A DNA stretch of 43,130 nucleotides from DYRG01 sp041161065 (GTDB lineage: Bacteria > Pseudomonadota > Gammaproteobacteria > Beggiatoales > Beggiatoaceae): contig JBEAVE010000001.1 in the NCBI GenBank assembly GCA_041161065.1, positions 1-43,130 on the forward strand, written 5' to 3'. The notes beneath the pieces are model-generated. The model did not search any database. It had not been told where the DNA came from and saw only the letters and a list, made by a program, of their open reading frames with translations. Within the stretch, counting starts at the first letter, position 1, and the number at the start of each line of letters is the position of its first letter. Shown in pieces: positions 17,360 through 25,992 of the stretch. The translations under genes and the position numbers were made by a program.

Positions 17360-18414
17360 ACACGCTAACATTGCAAGATGTTATTGAAGAAGTGAGCAAG
17401 TTGCACGCACAATGGCAAACAACTGCCTTGCAATTTCCTCCCTTATCGTCAATACAAATTGATGAAGCTGTCAAAAAAGAAGTTTGGAAGCAAGGAAAAG
17501 TCAAATTATTTCATTATAAACCCGTAACTACACAAACCACTCAAACGCCTTTATTGATTGTTTATGCAATGGTGAATCGACCTTATATTGTAGATTTGCA
17601 ACCTGATCGATCTTTGATTAGAAAATTATTAGAAAAAGGTCACGATATTTATTTGTTAGATTGGGGTTATCCAGACATTTCTGATTCGGGTTTGACATTA
17701 GAATATTTTATTGAAGATTGTTTGAAGAAAGCTGTTGATTGGATTTGTGCGCATCATGGGATTTCAAAAATTCAGTTGTTGGGGATTTGTCAAGGTGGTA
17801 CATTAAGTTTGTGTTTTACGGCATTACATCAGTCGCAAATTTGCTCACTTATTACGATGGTAACACCTGTTGATTTTCATACACCCGATAATTTATTGAC
17901 GCATTTGTGTCGAGAAATTGATATTGATTTGTTAATTGATACGATGGGGAATATTTCTGGGCAATGGTTGAATGGGTTATTTTTATCATTGAAACCGTAT
18001 CGATTAATGAGCCAAAAGTATATTCAACTGCTTGAAAAAATAGATCATTTAGAAACCGTAAATAATTTTTTAAGAATGGAAAAATGGATTTTTGATAGTC
18101 CCGATTTACCTGCTGAAACAGCTCGACAATTTATCAAAGCCTTCTTTCAACAAAATGCGTTAATTAAGGGGCAATTTTATTTGAATCAACAGCGGGTAAA
18201 TTTGAAGGAAATAACTGTCCCCATTTTGAACATTTACGCATTGCAAGATCATTTAGTGCCACCCGCATCTTCAAAAGCATTAAAGGATTACATTTCCAGT
18301 GAAGAATATCAAGCATTTGCATTTGACGGCGGGCATATTGGGATTTATGTGAGTGGTCGGGCACAGCGGGAGATTGCGCCGTTGATCGGTGGGTGGTTGA
18401 GCGCGCACGATTGA
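17356..18414 (+). CDS. phaC: Class III poly(3-hydroxyalkanoate) synthase, PhaC subunit
   Basis: Polymerises hydroxyacyl-CoA into storage polyester granules. The 352-residue length and sequence fit the class III type, which needs PhaE as partner. The alpha/beta-hydrolase lipase box has cysteine as nucleophile (G143-I-C145-Q-G-G148); the likely general acid is D298 in ALQDHLVPP and the general base H327 in GGHIGIYVSG. LDWGYP and MVTPVDFHT are also conserved. No phaE, phaA or phaB lies in the window. It overlaps mpl by four bases (ATGA), an unexpected operon with peptidoglycan genes. Confidence 0.93.
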   Translation: MNTLTLQDVIEEVSKLHAQWQTTALQFPPLSSIQIDEAVKKEVWKQGKVKLFHYKPVTTQTTQTPLLIVYAMVNRPYIVDLQPDRSLIRKLLEKGHDIYLLDWGYPDISDSGLTLEYFIEDCLKKAVDWICAHHGISKIQLLGICQGGTLSLCFTALHQSQICSLITMVTPVDFHTPDNLLTHLCREIDIDLLIDTMGNISGQWLNGLFLSLKPYRLMSQKYIQLLEKIDHLETVNNFLRMEKWIFDSPDLPAETARQFIKAFFQQNALIKGQFYLNQQRVNLKEITVPILNIYALQDHLVPPASSKALKDYISSEEYQAFAFDGGHIGIYVSGRAQREIAPLIGGWLSAHD

Positions 18415-18425
18415 CGGTATGCTCT

Positions 18426-18468
18426 TTGCATTCAGTTAAGAAAAATTCCAATTTTCTAAGGAATGCAA
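18426..18468 (+). promoter_or_regulatory. Inverted-repeat hairpin in the leader of the asparagine-synthetase-like gene
   Basis: A perfect 8-bp repeat (TTGCATTC 18426-18433 and GAATGCAA 18461-18468) encloses a second near-complementary pair (TTAAGAAAA with TTTTCTAA), giving a near-continuous stem. Its 3' arm runs into the likely Shine-Dalgarno AAGGA (18467-18471), nine bases from the ATG. It could modulate translation or mark the end of the phaC transcript; there is no terminal T-run. Confidence 0.4.
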
Positions 18469-18478
18469 GGACTTATTT

Positions 18479-19990
18479 ATGGCTGTCGTGCAAGCTGTTT
18501 TTCACTTTGAACGGGTTGATGCGTTCCCCGTCGGTGATTTTTCTTATCAAGTGCGCCAATTGGTTGTTCCCGAAGCCAGCAGTTGGGAATCTCCCACTGA
18601 CGTGGTGGTCGATTGGGGCGATCCAGCCTGTTCGATCAATCCCGAATCGATTGTTCAAGCTGCTGCGGGTGGGCATTCCGCCTCGTTGTTTGGGCGCAGT
18701 TGGCTGCATTTTCATCGCCCGACCCAAACGCTAACCTTTGCCGTTGATCGGTTGGGAATGTTTCCTATCTTATTGGCGCACAACGATTTTTCAGCATTAA
18801 TCGCCAGTGATATTCCCGCATTAAGCCAATTATTGGGTATCGACGCGCGCCCTGATCCGCAAGCTCTTGTGGATTTATTGGGATTTGGGCAATTGTTGGG
18901 AGAAAACAGTGTGTTGCGTGGCGTTCAGCATTTGTACGGCGGCACAATCGGGCGAATGAGCGGCGATGGACAACTTCAATTACAACACGCGATGCCGTTT
19001 GGATTGCCCGAAACTCTCGCGTCCGCGTCGCAGGGGATCGAAGTATTAATAACCGCAATGGACAAACGGTTGCGCGCCGATCCCGAAGCATTGCTGCATT
19101 TGCGCGGCGATTTGGAATCTTTAACCTTATTGGCGGCGGCTCTCGCGGCAGGACATCGCCCCCGTTTATTGTATTACGGCGACATCAATAGCCCCGAACT
19201 CAAACTGGTCGAACAAGCAGCGGATGCGGTGGACGCGGAATTGTACATTGGGATTTTAACCCCTCAGCATTTTCACAGCGCGCGCTATGTGACAGCGCAA
19301 TTGGGCGGCGGCGAAGTGCCGTTGTATCGTTCTCATGCGTTGGTGTGCGCGGAATTGGTGGCTCGAACGCGCGGCACAACCTTAATTACCTCGACGGGCG
19401 GACAGCTTTATCGCGGTTTGTCGCAATTGCCTTTTGAAAACCATGTTATGCAATTGAAACGGGCATTTCCTCACTTAATTGATCCCTTAAAAGAACGGTT
19501 GCAATCGCATTTAGAAATGTATTCAGATGAAATGTCGGTGTATTTTGGAGAAATCCTGCGCCGCCGCGATGGGGCAGATTTACAGATTTTAATGCGGGAT
19601 TATGCGAGATCGCACCCGTTTTTAGACCCCGAAGTGATTGATGTGTTATCAGGATTGCCTATTGAAACAAGACGTTACGGACATTTTTATCGTCAAGTCC
19701 TCGATGTTCTTAATCCCAACTTGGCGCGGCTGCCTTGCCCTCGTTACGTTCGAGAAGAAACCACTCTTTATCCACTTCATTTGAACGGTTCTTCCGTGAA
19801 CAATGAACCTTTATGGTTATATTCGGCGTTACAAAACATGGGGTTATGTGAAAATGAAATTCAATATGGCACAAAACAACTCTTGCAAGATAACGAACCC
19901 GACCAACGTGTTCATTTTACAGGCATTTTAGGTGCGTACAATGGCTGGGCAACTTATTTAGCCAACCGCCAAACCACTTACGCTTCTTAA
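18479..19990 (+). CDS. Asparagine-synthetase-like protein with degenerate active sites
   Basis: A 503-residue protein with the two-domain outline of glutamine-dependent asparagine synthetases. The N-terminal part keeps structural elements (AVDRLGMFPILLA, GVQHLYGGTIGRM) but begins MAVVQ, lacking the catalytic Cys2 of the glutaminase. In the C-terminal part, the ATP pyrophosphatase loop (SGGxDS in the family) has become L208-R-G-D-L-E-S214, and the later GGDE-type segment is TSTGGQLYRG. It keeps GDINSPELKLVEQAADAVDAEL. It is therefore likely a non-canonical or inactive relative. Its GC content is visibly higher than that of phaC before it. Function unknown. Confidence 0.7.
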   Translation: MAVVQAVFHFERVDAFPVGDFSYQVRQLVVPEASSWESPTDVVVDWGDPACSINPESIVQAAAGGHSASLFGRSWLHFHRPTQTLTFAVDRLGMFPILLAHNDFSALIASDIPALSQLLGIDARPDPQALVDLLGFGQLLGENSVLRGVQHLYGGTIGRMSGDGQLQLQHAMPFGLPETLASASQGIEVLITAMDKRLRADPEALLHLRGDLESLTLLAAALAAGHRPRLLYYGDINSPELKLVEQAADAVDAELYIGILTPQHFHSARYVTAQLGGGEVPLYRSHALVCAELVARTRGTTLITSTGGQLYRGLSQLPFENHVMQLKRAFPHLIDPLKERLQSHLEMYSDEMSVYFGEILRRRDGADLQILMRDYARSHPFLDPEVIDVLSGLPIETRRYGHFYRQVLDVLNPNLARLPCPRYVREETTLYPLHLNGSSVNNEPLWLYSALQNMGLCENEIQYGTKQLLQDNEPDQRVHFTGILGAYNGWATYLANRQTTYAS

Positions 19991-20007
19991 AACCTAGCAA
20001 TAAACCA

Positions 20008-21090
20008 TTAATCTGATAATGAAGCCAGTTGCTCTGCTTGATGTTCACGAATTAATGGTTCAATGACAACATCTAAATTTCCTTCCAAAATTTCACTCAA
20101 TTTATAGAGCGTTAAATTGATTCGGTGCTCTGTTAAACGACCCTGTGGATAATTATAAGTTCTAATCCGTTCAGAACGATCGCCACTTCCCACTAAAGAT
20201 TTGCGCGTTGCAGCTTGTTCGGCGCGCTGAGTTTCTCGCTGAATTGAAATCAAACGGGATTGCAATAATGACATTGCTCGCGCACGGTTCTTATGTTGTG
20301 ACCGCTCATCTTGACATTCCACCACAATGCCCGATGGCAAATGGGTAATTCTAATCGCTGAATCGGTTTTATTAACGTGTTGTCCGCCCGCGCCTGATGC
20401 TCTAAAAGTATCGGTTTTCAAATCCGCTGGATTGATTTCAATTTGATCGACTTCTTCTATTTCTGGCATTATAGCAACCGTACACGCTGAGGTATGCACT
20501 CTTCCTTGCGCTTCGGTTTCTGGGACTCGTTGAACTCGATGCCCACCCGATTCAAATTTCAAACGCGAATAAACGTTATTGCCACTAATGCGTAAAATGA
20601 TTTCTTTGTAACCCCCGTGTTCTCCATGATTTGCACTAATAACTTCCACTGTCCAACGCTGCGTTTCAGCATAACGCATATACATTCTCGCCAAATCACC
20701 TGCAAAGATTGCTGCTTCATCGCCTCCAGTGCCCGCACGGATTTCTAAAAAAGTATTGTGATTATCATCGGGGTCTTTAGGAAGTAATAAAATTTGCAAG
20801 GCTTGTTCTAATTCAAGCACTTTAGCTTTTGCAATGTCAATTTCCTCAGCTGCCAGTGCGCGCATTTCTTCATCGGGTTCATTAAGCATTTCTTGAGCTT
20901 GAATGACTGATTGTTGTGCATTTTTATAGGCTTGAAAACTTTCTGCCAATTCTTTAAGTTCGGCATATTCAATAGATAATTGACGAAATTTATCGCTGTT
21001 TCCTAAAATTTCACTATCCGATAATAAAATACCGACTTCTTCAAATCGTTCGGCTAAATTTTCTAATTTTGTTTGAATCGATGCTTTCAT
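20008..21090 (-). CDS. prfA: Peptide chain release factor 1
   Basis: Recognises UAA and UAG stop codons and triggers peptide release on the ribosome. The 360-residue protein has the peptidyl-transferase GGQ in RASGAGGQHVNKTDSA, the codon-recognition P-E-T tripeptide in RVPETEAQGRVHTSACTVA (the common RF1 variant of PAT/PVT), and DPDDNHNTFLEIRAGTGGDEA before it. This is RF1 rather than RF2: no programmed frameshift and no SPF motif. It is convergent with the asparagine-synthetase-like gene (17-base gap). The usual neighbours hemA and prmC are absent here. Confidence 0.97.
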   Translation of the reverse strand: MKASIQTKLENLAERFEEVGILLSDSEILGNSDKFRQLSIEYAELKELAESFQAYKNAQQSVIQAQEMLNEPDEEMRALAAEEIDIAKAKVLELEQALQILLLPKDPDDNHNTFLEIRAGTGGDEAAIFAGDLARMYMRYAETQRWTVEVISANHGEHGGYKEIILRISGNNVYSRLKFESGGHRVQRVPETEAQGRVHTSACTVAIMPEIEEVDQIEINPADLKTDTFRASGAGGQHVNKTDSAIRITHLPSGIVVECQDERSQHKNRARAMSLLQSRLISIQRETQRAEQAATRKSLVGSGDRSERIRTYNYPQGRLTEHRINLTLYKLSEILEGNLDVVIEPLIREHQAEQLASLSD

Positions 21091-21108
21091 GATTTTTCTA
21101 AGTTATTT

Positions 21109-21147
21109 GAAAAGAAAACTCGTTACTAAGCAAGACTTAATAACGAG
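21109..21147 (-). terminator. Rho-independent terminator of dsbA
   Basis: On the minus strand a 12-bp stem with one GU pair (arms 21147-21136 and 21130-21119, containing CTCGTTA/TAACGAG) and a five-base loop is followed by TTTTCTTTTC (21118-21109). It starts ten bases after the dsbA stop codon. Confidence 0.8.
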
Positions 21148-21156
21148 AAAAGGAGA

Positions 21157-21789
21157 TTACTTTTTGTTCCGTGCTTCGTTGAGGATTTCATTGACTGCTT
21201 TGAAAAGATTTTTAGTCCCTTCTGTTTGATCGCTATTAATCCGATATTTACCATTGATGATCAACATTGGTACAGAGGAAATTCCATAGGCTTGCGTTAA
21301 ACGCAGTGCATTACGGATTTTCATATCAACGGCAAATGAATTAAAGGCTTTAGAGAAATCCTCTTTGCTCACGCCGGCGACTTCATTAAAGAACTGGGCA
21401 ATTTCTTCTTCGGTGTTTAAGTTCCGTTTCTTTTGTGGATCGTGCATGGCTTCAAAGATAGGCGTGTGCATTTTCTCAGCAATATTTAAGGTTTCTGCAA
21501 CATAAAATACCTTTGCCATTTCAGTCCATTTATGTTTCAATTCCAACACAGCGGGCATTCTGATAAAAGCGACATCATTAGGTTTTGTTTTCAACCATTC
21601 ACTAAGCAACGGTTCTAAGTGGTAGCAATGGGGACAACCGTACCAAAAGATTTCTACTACTTCTAATTTGTTCTTATCATCGAAGCGTTGTGGAACAGAC
21701 ACTTCTTCATAGAGATTTTCTCCCGCTTGAACAACACTACAGAAATGCAAACTGAGTAACAACGTGAAAAAAAAGCGTGCGATTTTCAT
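21157..21789 (-). CDS. dsbA: Thiol:disulfide interchange protein DsbA
   Basis: Introduces disulfide bonds into exported proteins in the periplasm and is reoxidised by DsbB (not in window). The 210-residue precursor has a signal peptide ending near VVQA (residues 19-22), the thioredoxin-fold active site C52-P-H-C55 in FWYGCPHCYHLEP, a helical insertion, and the cis-proline motif SSVP174. The ATG at 21789 is preferred over one five codons upstream because GAGGAG lies just before it. It is divergent from glk with a 102-base gap. Confidence 0.95.
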   Translation of the reverse strand: MKIARFFFTLLLSLHFCSVVQAGENLYEEVSVPQRFDDKNKLEVVEIFWYGCPHCYHLEPLLSEWLKTKPNDVAFIRMPAVLELKHKWTEMAKVFYVAETLNIAEKMHTPIFEAMHDPQKKRNLNTEEEIAQFFNEVAGVSKEDFSKAFNSFAVDMKIRNALRLTQAYGISSVPMLIINGKYRINSDQTEGTKNLFKAVNEILNEARNKK

Positions 21790-21891
21790 AAAACTCCTCG
21801 TCATGACGTAAAATGGTGGATAAATTATACGGACTTACTTCAAATGCGTCGACTTTAGGGTTAATCATTGATTTTTCAAGAGGACATTTAG

Positions 21892-22833
21892 ATGAACGGG
21901 TATTTTTTAGCGGGCGATATCGGCGGCACCAAAACATTTCTAGCATTAGCCGATTCAAATGGACAAATCCTTAAAGAACAGCGATTTGATAGTTTGATTT
22001 ATCCTAATTTAATGAGTATGTTAAACGTTTTTCTGGCAGATAATCCCCCTATTTCTAGTTTGTGTTTGGGAGTCGCGGGACCGATTGTGAATCAAAATGC
22101 GAAAATTACCAATCTCCCTTGGGAAATAAAAACCGACGAATTAATGACCCATTTGAATTGTAAAAACGTGAAGTTAATCAATGATTTTGCGGCGATTGGA
22201 TATGGTGTGACGACATTACAACCGCACGACTTGGCGTATTTGCAAAAGGTTTCTCCACAAACGTCCGCGCCGTTTTTAATTTTAGGTGCAGGCACGGATT
22301 TGGGCATGGCAACGATGATGGACGGGCGCATTATACCCAGCGAAACCAGCCACGCCACGTTTGCCCCCGATGATGCACAGCAACGCCAACTTGTTGAATG
22401 GGCGGCGAAAAACACCGCGCGGGTTACTAATGGCTATTTTTTATCGGGGATCGGTTTAATACGCTTGTACGGATTTATTTGTGAAACACAAGGTTTTTCA
22501 AAGAGTTACCAATCTGCAGCGGACATTAGCCGTGCCGCACTCTTAAACGCTGATTTAGCCGCGATTTCTGCATTGCATTTATTTGTCAGAATTTATGGAA
22601 GCGTGACAGGAAATCTTGCATTAAGTTGTTTGCCGTATGGAGGAATTTTCATTGCAGGGGGCATTGCACCCAAGATTTTACCTGCATTACAAAATGGCGA
22701 ATTTATCGAAGCATTTTCTAATAAACCTCCTATGTCTCATTTATTGAAACAAATGCCCGTTGCGGTTGTTTTAACTGAAAAAGTGGGTTTGCTTGGCGCA
22801 TTACAACAAGCGATTTCCTTATCAAAAAACTAA
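21892..22833 (+). CDS. glk: Glucokinase
   Basis: Phosphorylates glucose to glucose 6-phosphate with ATP in the cytoplasm. The 313-residue protein opens with the phosphate-binding LAGDIGGTKTFLALAD and shows LCLGVAGPI, LINDFAAIGYGV, the family's LGAGTDLGMA (usually LGPGTGLGVA), GGIFIAGGIAPKI and a C-terminal GLLGA. This is the bacterial Glk family rather than ROK: the ROK zinc-binding CxCGxxGC motif is missing. AAGAGG precedes the ATG. It is convergent with the cyclase gene, with a two-base gap and no room for a terminator. Confidence 0.92.
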   Translation: MNGYFLAGDIGGTKTFLALADSNGQILKEQRFDSLIYPNLMSMLNVFLADNPPISSLCLGVAGPIVNQNAKITNLPWEIKTDELMTHLNCKNVKLINDFAAIGYGVTTLQPHDLAYLQKVSPQTSAPFLILGAGTDLGMATMMDGRIIPSETSHATFAPDDAQQRQLVEWAAKNTARVTNGYFLSGIGLIRLYGFICETQGFSKSYQSAADISRAALLNADLAAISALHLFVRIYGSVTGNLALSCLPYGGIFIAGGIAPKILPALQNGEFIEAFSNKPPMSHLLKQMPVAVVLTEKVGLLGALQQAISLSKN

Positions 22834-22835
22834 AA

Positions 22836-24776
22836 TTATCGATTGATTTCATGACGGCGAGATTGAACAAGATGAAGGGTAATGGGGTGATGTTTGCCTT
22901 TGAGGAAAACTTGCCCGACAGGTTCGGTAATGAATTGGTCTTTTACATAATACAAAGTGGCATCGCCAATTAAAATGCGGCACGGATTATTTTCATCGAG
23001 GGATTTGTCGAAACTTTCTAAACGTGACGCGGTGTTCACGGTGTCGCCCAATACGGTGTATTCCTGCCGTCCGCTGCTGCCGAGCGTGCCCGCGACCACC
23101 CCTCCCGTAAAAATCCCCACCCGCATACGCAATGGCGGAAATCCTTGCAATTCCCACTCATGCTGCAATTGCACAATCGCCTCGCGCATCGCCAAACTCG
23201 CCTCAACCGCATTCACCGCATCGCGCGCAATTTCGGTGTCGGTGTCGCTCGGAATCGGCGCGCCAAAAATCCCCATCACCGCATCGCCCATAAATTTATT
23301 CACCTGACCTTGATGATTTTCAACCGCTTGCACCATTTTATCCATGTAATGATTAAGCCATTCCATCAGCACTTGGGGTTCTAACGATTCCGCGAGCGTC
23401 GTAAAATTTTGCAAATCGCTAAAAAGCACCGTCGCGGTCAAACGTTGCGGCAATAACCGCCCATTTTGTACATATTTATCGCGCGATTCCCACAATAATT
23501 GTGCGATGTCTTTTGAAACGTGGCGACTAAACAAACTCATTAACGCCGCCCGCTCATTGCGCGCCCGATACGCATCGTAAGCCCCTATTAATAATAAACT
23601 TATTTGCCAACCCATTAACGGCGCGATCACAATGATCCACACATTAAATACCATAAAACCTTGATAAAACACCGCCCCAATCATCACCAAACCCGCCACA
23701 TTTACTACCACAAATCGCCCAAAATTTCGCAATCCGCGATAGGAAATGCTTGCTAAACTGCACGCGATCCAAATCCATAATATTTCTAGCCATTCTGGCA
23801 AACTTTCGGGTTGTAATGGCGCAGTTCCTTCCGCCCATTGCAATAATTGATTCACCGCATACGCATGAACCGCCGCCCCACAAATTCTTTGATCGCCTTC
23901 TAACCATCGACTAAACGGCGTTGTTAAAAAATCAGGCGTTGCTTCCGCACACGTTCCAATGACAATAATGTTATCTCGAATCAAATTAACATCAAACCGA
24001 TGATCTAAAACATCACTAAAGCTAACTGCTTGAAATGGCGCAGGTGCTGAAGGATAAGTGAGCAAAAACTGATAACCTCCCGCATCGTTTTTCAAATAAC
24101 CCCCCACATTATTTTTCAACGGTGCTGGAAATAAAACGCCATTACTCCATTGCAATGATCCAGACGGCGAATTTTTAATGTAAATTTTTGACTTTTTCAA
24201 ATATTCAGAAACCAATTTTAACCCAAAATATTCAAACCATTTTCCTTTCCCATCGTCCATAAAAAATAAACCCCGCCGAATAATATAGCCATCGTCATAC
24301 AATAAATCATTAAAGGTCACGCGATTGGTGTTTTGTAAAGCGGGGGGTGGAGAAACAAAATGTCCTTGTGCATCAGGGAATTTGGTGATGCCGATAATAT
24401 TGGTTTGCTGTTGAAATAAGCGGCTGAGTTCTTCAAAAGCAGGGGTTTGATTTAAAGGAACAGGCAAATCTCGATACATATCGAAACCGATCACGCGCGG
24501 CGCGTTGTCGATTAAAATTTTAAGTAATTCAATCAAATGCGCATCAGAGATTGGATAACCGTAGCGGCGTTGATCGGCATCGGTGAGCCAAATGAGCGTC
24601 ACGCGATGGTTGGGGGTAATTTGCGCTGAGCGGTGGGTTAAAATGCCGTCATAGGCTGTTAATTCAAGGGGTTCGAGCGCGCTGCGTGCCCCATAAATCA
24701 GCAAAAAAACCAGTTGAGACAACAAAAACAATTGCCCAGCGAGTGGTAATTTGAATACGTGTTGAAACGGTTGCAT
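22836..24776 (-). CDS. Adenylate cyclase with CHASE2 sensor
   Basis: A 646-residue membrane cyclase making cAMP. After a first membrane segment (about 11-28), a periplasmic CHASE2 domain spans roughly 35-305 (LIWLTDADQRRYGYPISDAH, IGFDMYRDLPV, DNIIVIGT), then a cluster of three membrane helices (about 330-405) and a class III catalytic domain (445-646). Both metal-binding aspartates (D454 in LFSDLQNFT, D498 in KFMGDAVM), the adenine-specifying K494 and D578 (VLGDTVN) and transition-state R585 are present, so it should be active. Candidate starts at 24878 (TTG) and 24827 lack ribosome binding sites; 24776 has AAGAAG upstream and begins just before the first membrane helix. Confidence 0.9.
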   Translation of the reverse strand: MQPFQHVFKLPLAGQLFLLSQLVFLLIYGARSALEPLELTAYDGILTHRSAQITPNHRVTLIWLTDADQRRYGYPISDAHLIELLKILIDNAPRVIGFDMYRDLPVPLNQTPAFEELSRLFQQQTNIIGITKFPDAQGHFVSPPPALQNTNRVTFNDLLYDDGYIIRRGLFFMDDGKGKWFEYFGLKLVSEYLKKSKIYIKNSPSGSLQWSNGVLFPAPLKNNVGGYLKNDAGGYQFLLTYPSAPAPFQAVSFSDVLDHRFDVNLIRDNIIVIGTCAEATPDFLTTPFSRWLEGDQRICGAAVHAYAVNQLLQWAEGTAPLQPESLPEWLEILWIWIACSLASISYRGLRNFGRFVVVNVAGLVMIGAVFYQGFMVFNVWIIVIAPLMGWQISLLLIGAYDAYRARNERAALMSLFSRHVSKDIAQLLWESRDKYVQNGRLLPQRLTATVLFSDLQNFTTLAESLEPQVLMEWLNHYMDKMVQAVENHQGQVNKFMGDAVMGIFGAPIPSDTDTEIARDAVNAVEASLAMREAIVQLQHEWELQGFPPLRMRVGIFTGGVVAGTLGSSGRQEYTVLGDTVNTASRLESFDKSLDENNPCRILIGDATLYYVKDQFITEPVGQVFLKGKHHPITLHLVQSRRHEINR

Positions 24777-24911
24777 GATTTGCTTCTTTTGAATGTTTTG
24801 TAAAATGCCGCGCAAAAGACATTCCATTTCAACGATTGCTTGAGATGACAAAGTGTTATAAAAAGTCGTCGTCCTCAAACACCACCCTCAAATTTGTTAA
24901 ACTATTGCACC

Positions 24912-24927
24912 TGTCAAGGATTTGACA
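24912..24927. promoter_or_regulatory. TGTCAA-GGAT-TTGACA palindrome between divergent genes
   Basis: A perfect 6-bp inverted repeat with a four-base spacer lies between the cyclase and the DUF4412-like gene, 62 bases before the latter's ATG. Its right arm is also a consensus -35 hexamer (TTGACA), but no good -10 follows at standard spacing. Possible operator; low confidence. Confidence 0.3.
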
Positions 24928-24989
24928 CTCGCTTAAATTAAATATGCGTGCTAATCTTAAACATTGAACCCCTCTTTTAGGAGAATAAA

Positions 24990-25859
24990 ATGCAAAAAAC
25001 TTTAACATTGTTGATAGGTAGCCTGTTTGCTGCAAGTGCGCAATCTGCCGTCGTGATCGAAACCACTACCTCCAATCAACAAGGTTCGCAAAAACAAAAG
25101 GTTATTATCGACAGCACCCACGCCCGCATTGAAGCGAGCCCCGATCTTCAGCAATTCATGTTGATTTCATTTGCCGATAAAAAAAGTTACATGATCAATA
25201 TGAAACAAAAACAAGCGATTGATATGACCCCACCTTCCGCCCCGCCCGCGGATTTCCTCAAACATTTGCAACAACAACCCCCGCAAAATGTTCCCGAAGC
25301 CAAAGTGGAATTGGTAAAGAAAGGCAATGGTCCAGAAATTGCCGGCTACCCCACCACGCATTATCAAATTATTGCAAATGATACGGTTTGTTCTAATGAA
25401 TTTCTCGCTGAAAAAGCCTTGCAACATCCTCAAATTAAAGTTTTCGCGGATTATATGCAAAGTATGAAAGCCGAACGTAAGAAAGTCATGGGCGATTTTA
25501 TACCAAAAGCAGCTGATCCTTGTATGCAAGCCGCCGAGAAACTTAGTGAGCAAGTTATGAAACTCGGGTTGTCCATGCGAAGCACCGATCAAGAAAACAA
25601 CGTTCGCCAAGAAGTGTTGAGCCTTAAAACAGAGGAAAAAGTCGAGGAAAATACCTTCAAATTACCCGACGGATTTGAAATCATGACTCCCCAACAAATG
25701 TTACAACGCGCAATGCAACAAGGTATGCAAGGAAGTATGCAACCCAATCAAAGCATGGACAGTATGCAAATGTCCCCTGAACAACGCCAAAAAATGCAGC
25801 AAGAATTTATACAACGTTTAGAGGAAGCGCGCAAAAATAATCCGCCTCCCCAGAAATAA
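24990..25859 (+). CDS. Secreted DUF4412-like protein
   Basis: A 289-residue exported protein: signal peptide ending ASAQSA (about 15-20), then a beta-rich domain that resembles DUF4412 (VVIETTTSNQQGSQKQKVIID, MLISFADKKSYMINMKQKQAIDM, IAGYPTTHYQI), a helical middle with two cysteines (C130 and C174 regions) that could form a disulfide, and a Met/Gln-rich C-terminal tail (about 230-289) of low complexity. The role is unknown; the fold family is periplasmic and related to lipoprotein carrier-type barrels, which is inference. AGGAG is well spaced before the ATG, and a terminator follows. Confidence 0.75.
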   Translation: MQKTLTLLIGSLFAASAQSAVVIETTTSNQQGSQKQKVIIDSTHARIEASPDLQQFMLISFADKKSYMINMKQKQAIDMTPPSAPPADFLKHLQQQPPQNVPEAKVELVKKGNGPEIAGYPTTHYQIIANDTVCSNEFLAEKALQHPQIKVFADYMQSMKAERKKVMGDFIPKAADPCMQAAEKLSEQVMKLGLSMRSTDQENNVRQEVLSLKTEEKVEENTFKLPDGFEIMTPQQMLQRAMQQGMQGSMQPNQSMDSMQMSPEQRQKMQQEFIQRLEEARKNNPPPQK

Positions 25860-25866
25860 TCTTTTG

Positions 25867-25889
25867 TTCCCGCCGCTGCGGGAATTTTT
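25867..25889 (+). terminator. Rho-independent terminator of the DUF4412-like gene
   Basis: A 7-bp stem (TTCCCGC 25867-25873 with GCGGGAA 25878-25884), a CGCT loop and five T follow the stop codon by seven bases. It isolates the secreted-protein gene from the histidine kinase. Confidence 0.85.
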
Positions 25890-25992
25890 AATCATTAATT
25901 AAAACAACTGCTATTACAAAAATAATAAAAAACCGTTTTGAATACGTTTCTTTGACCATTTGTTTAACTTCAAAACAGGATACCACCAAATC

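Noticed and set aside
18393..18734. A 113-codon plus-strand frame bridging phaC and the asparagine-synthetase-like gene
   Set aside because: It overlaps both genes in another frame; the real gene starts at 18479 after a ribosome binding site.
22957..23384. Two plus-strand frames opposite the cyclase catalytic domain
   Set aside because: The cyclase motifs on the minus strand are complete, and these frames show no protein family signal.
25167..25610. A 147-codon minus-strand frame inside the DUF4412-like gene
   Set aside because: It is entirely antisense to a gene with a signal peptide, ribosome binding site and terminator; composition is that of a reverse-complement shadow.
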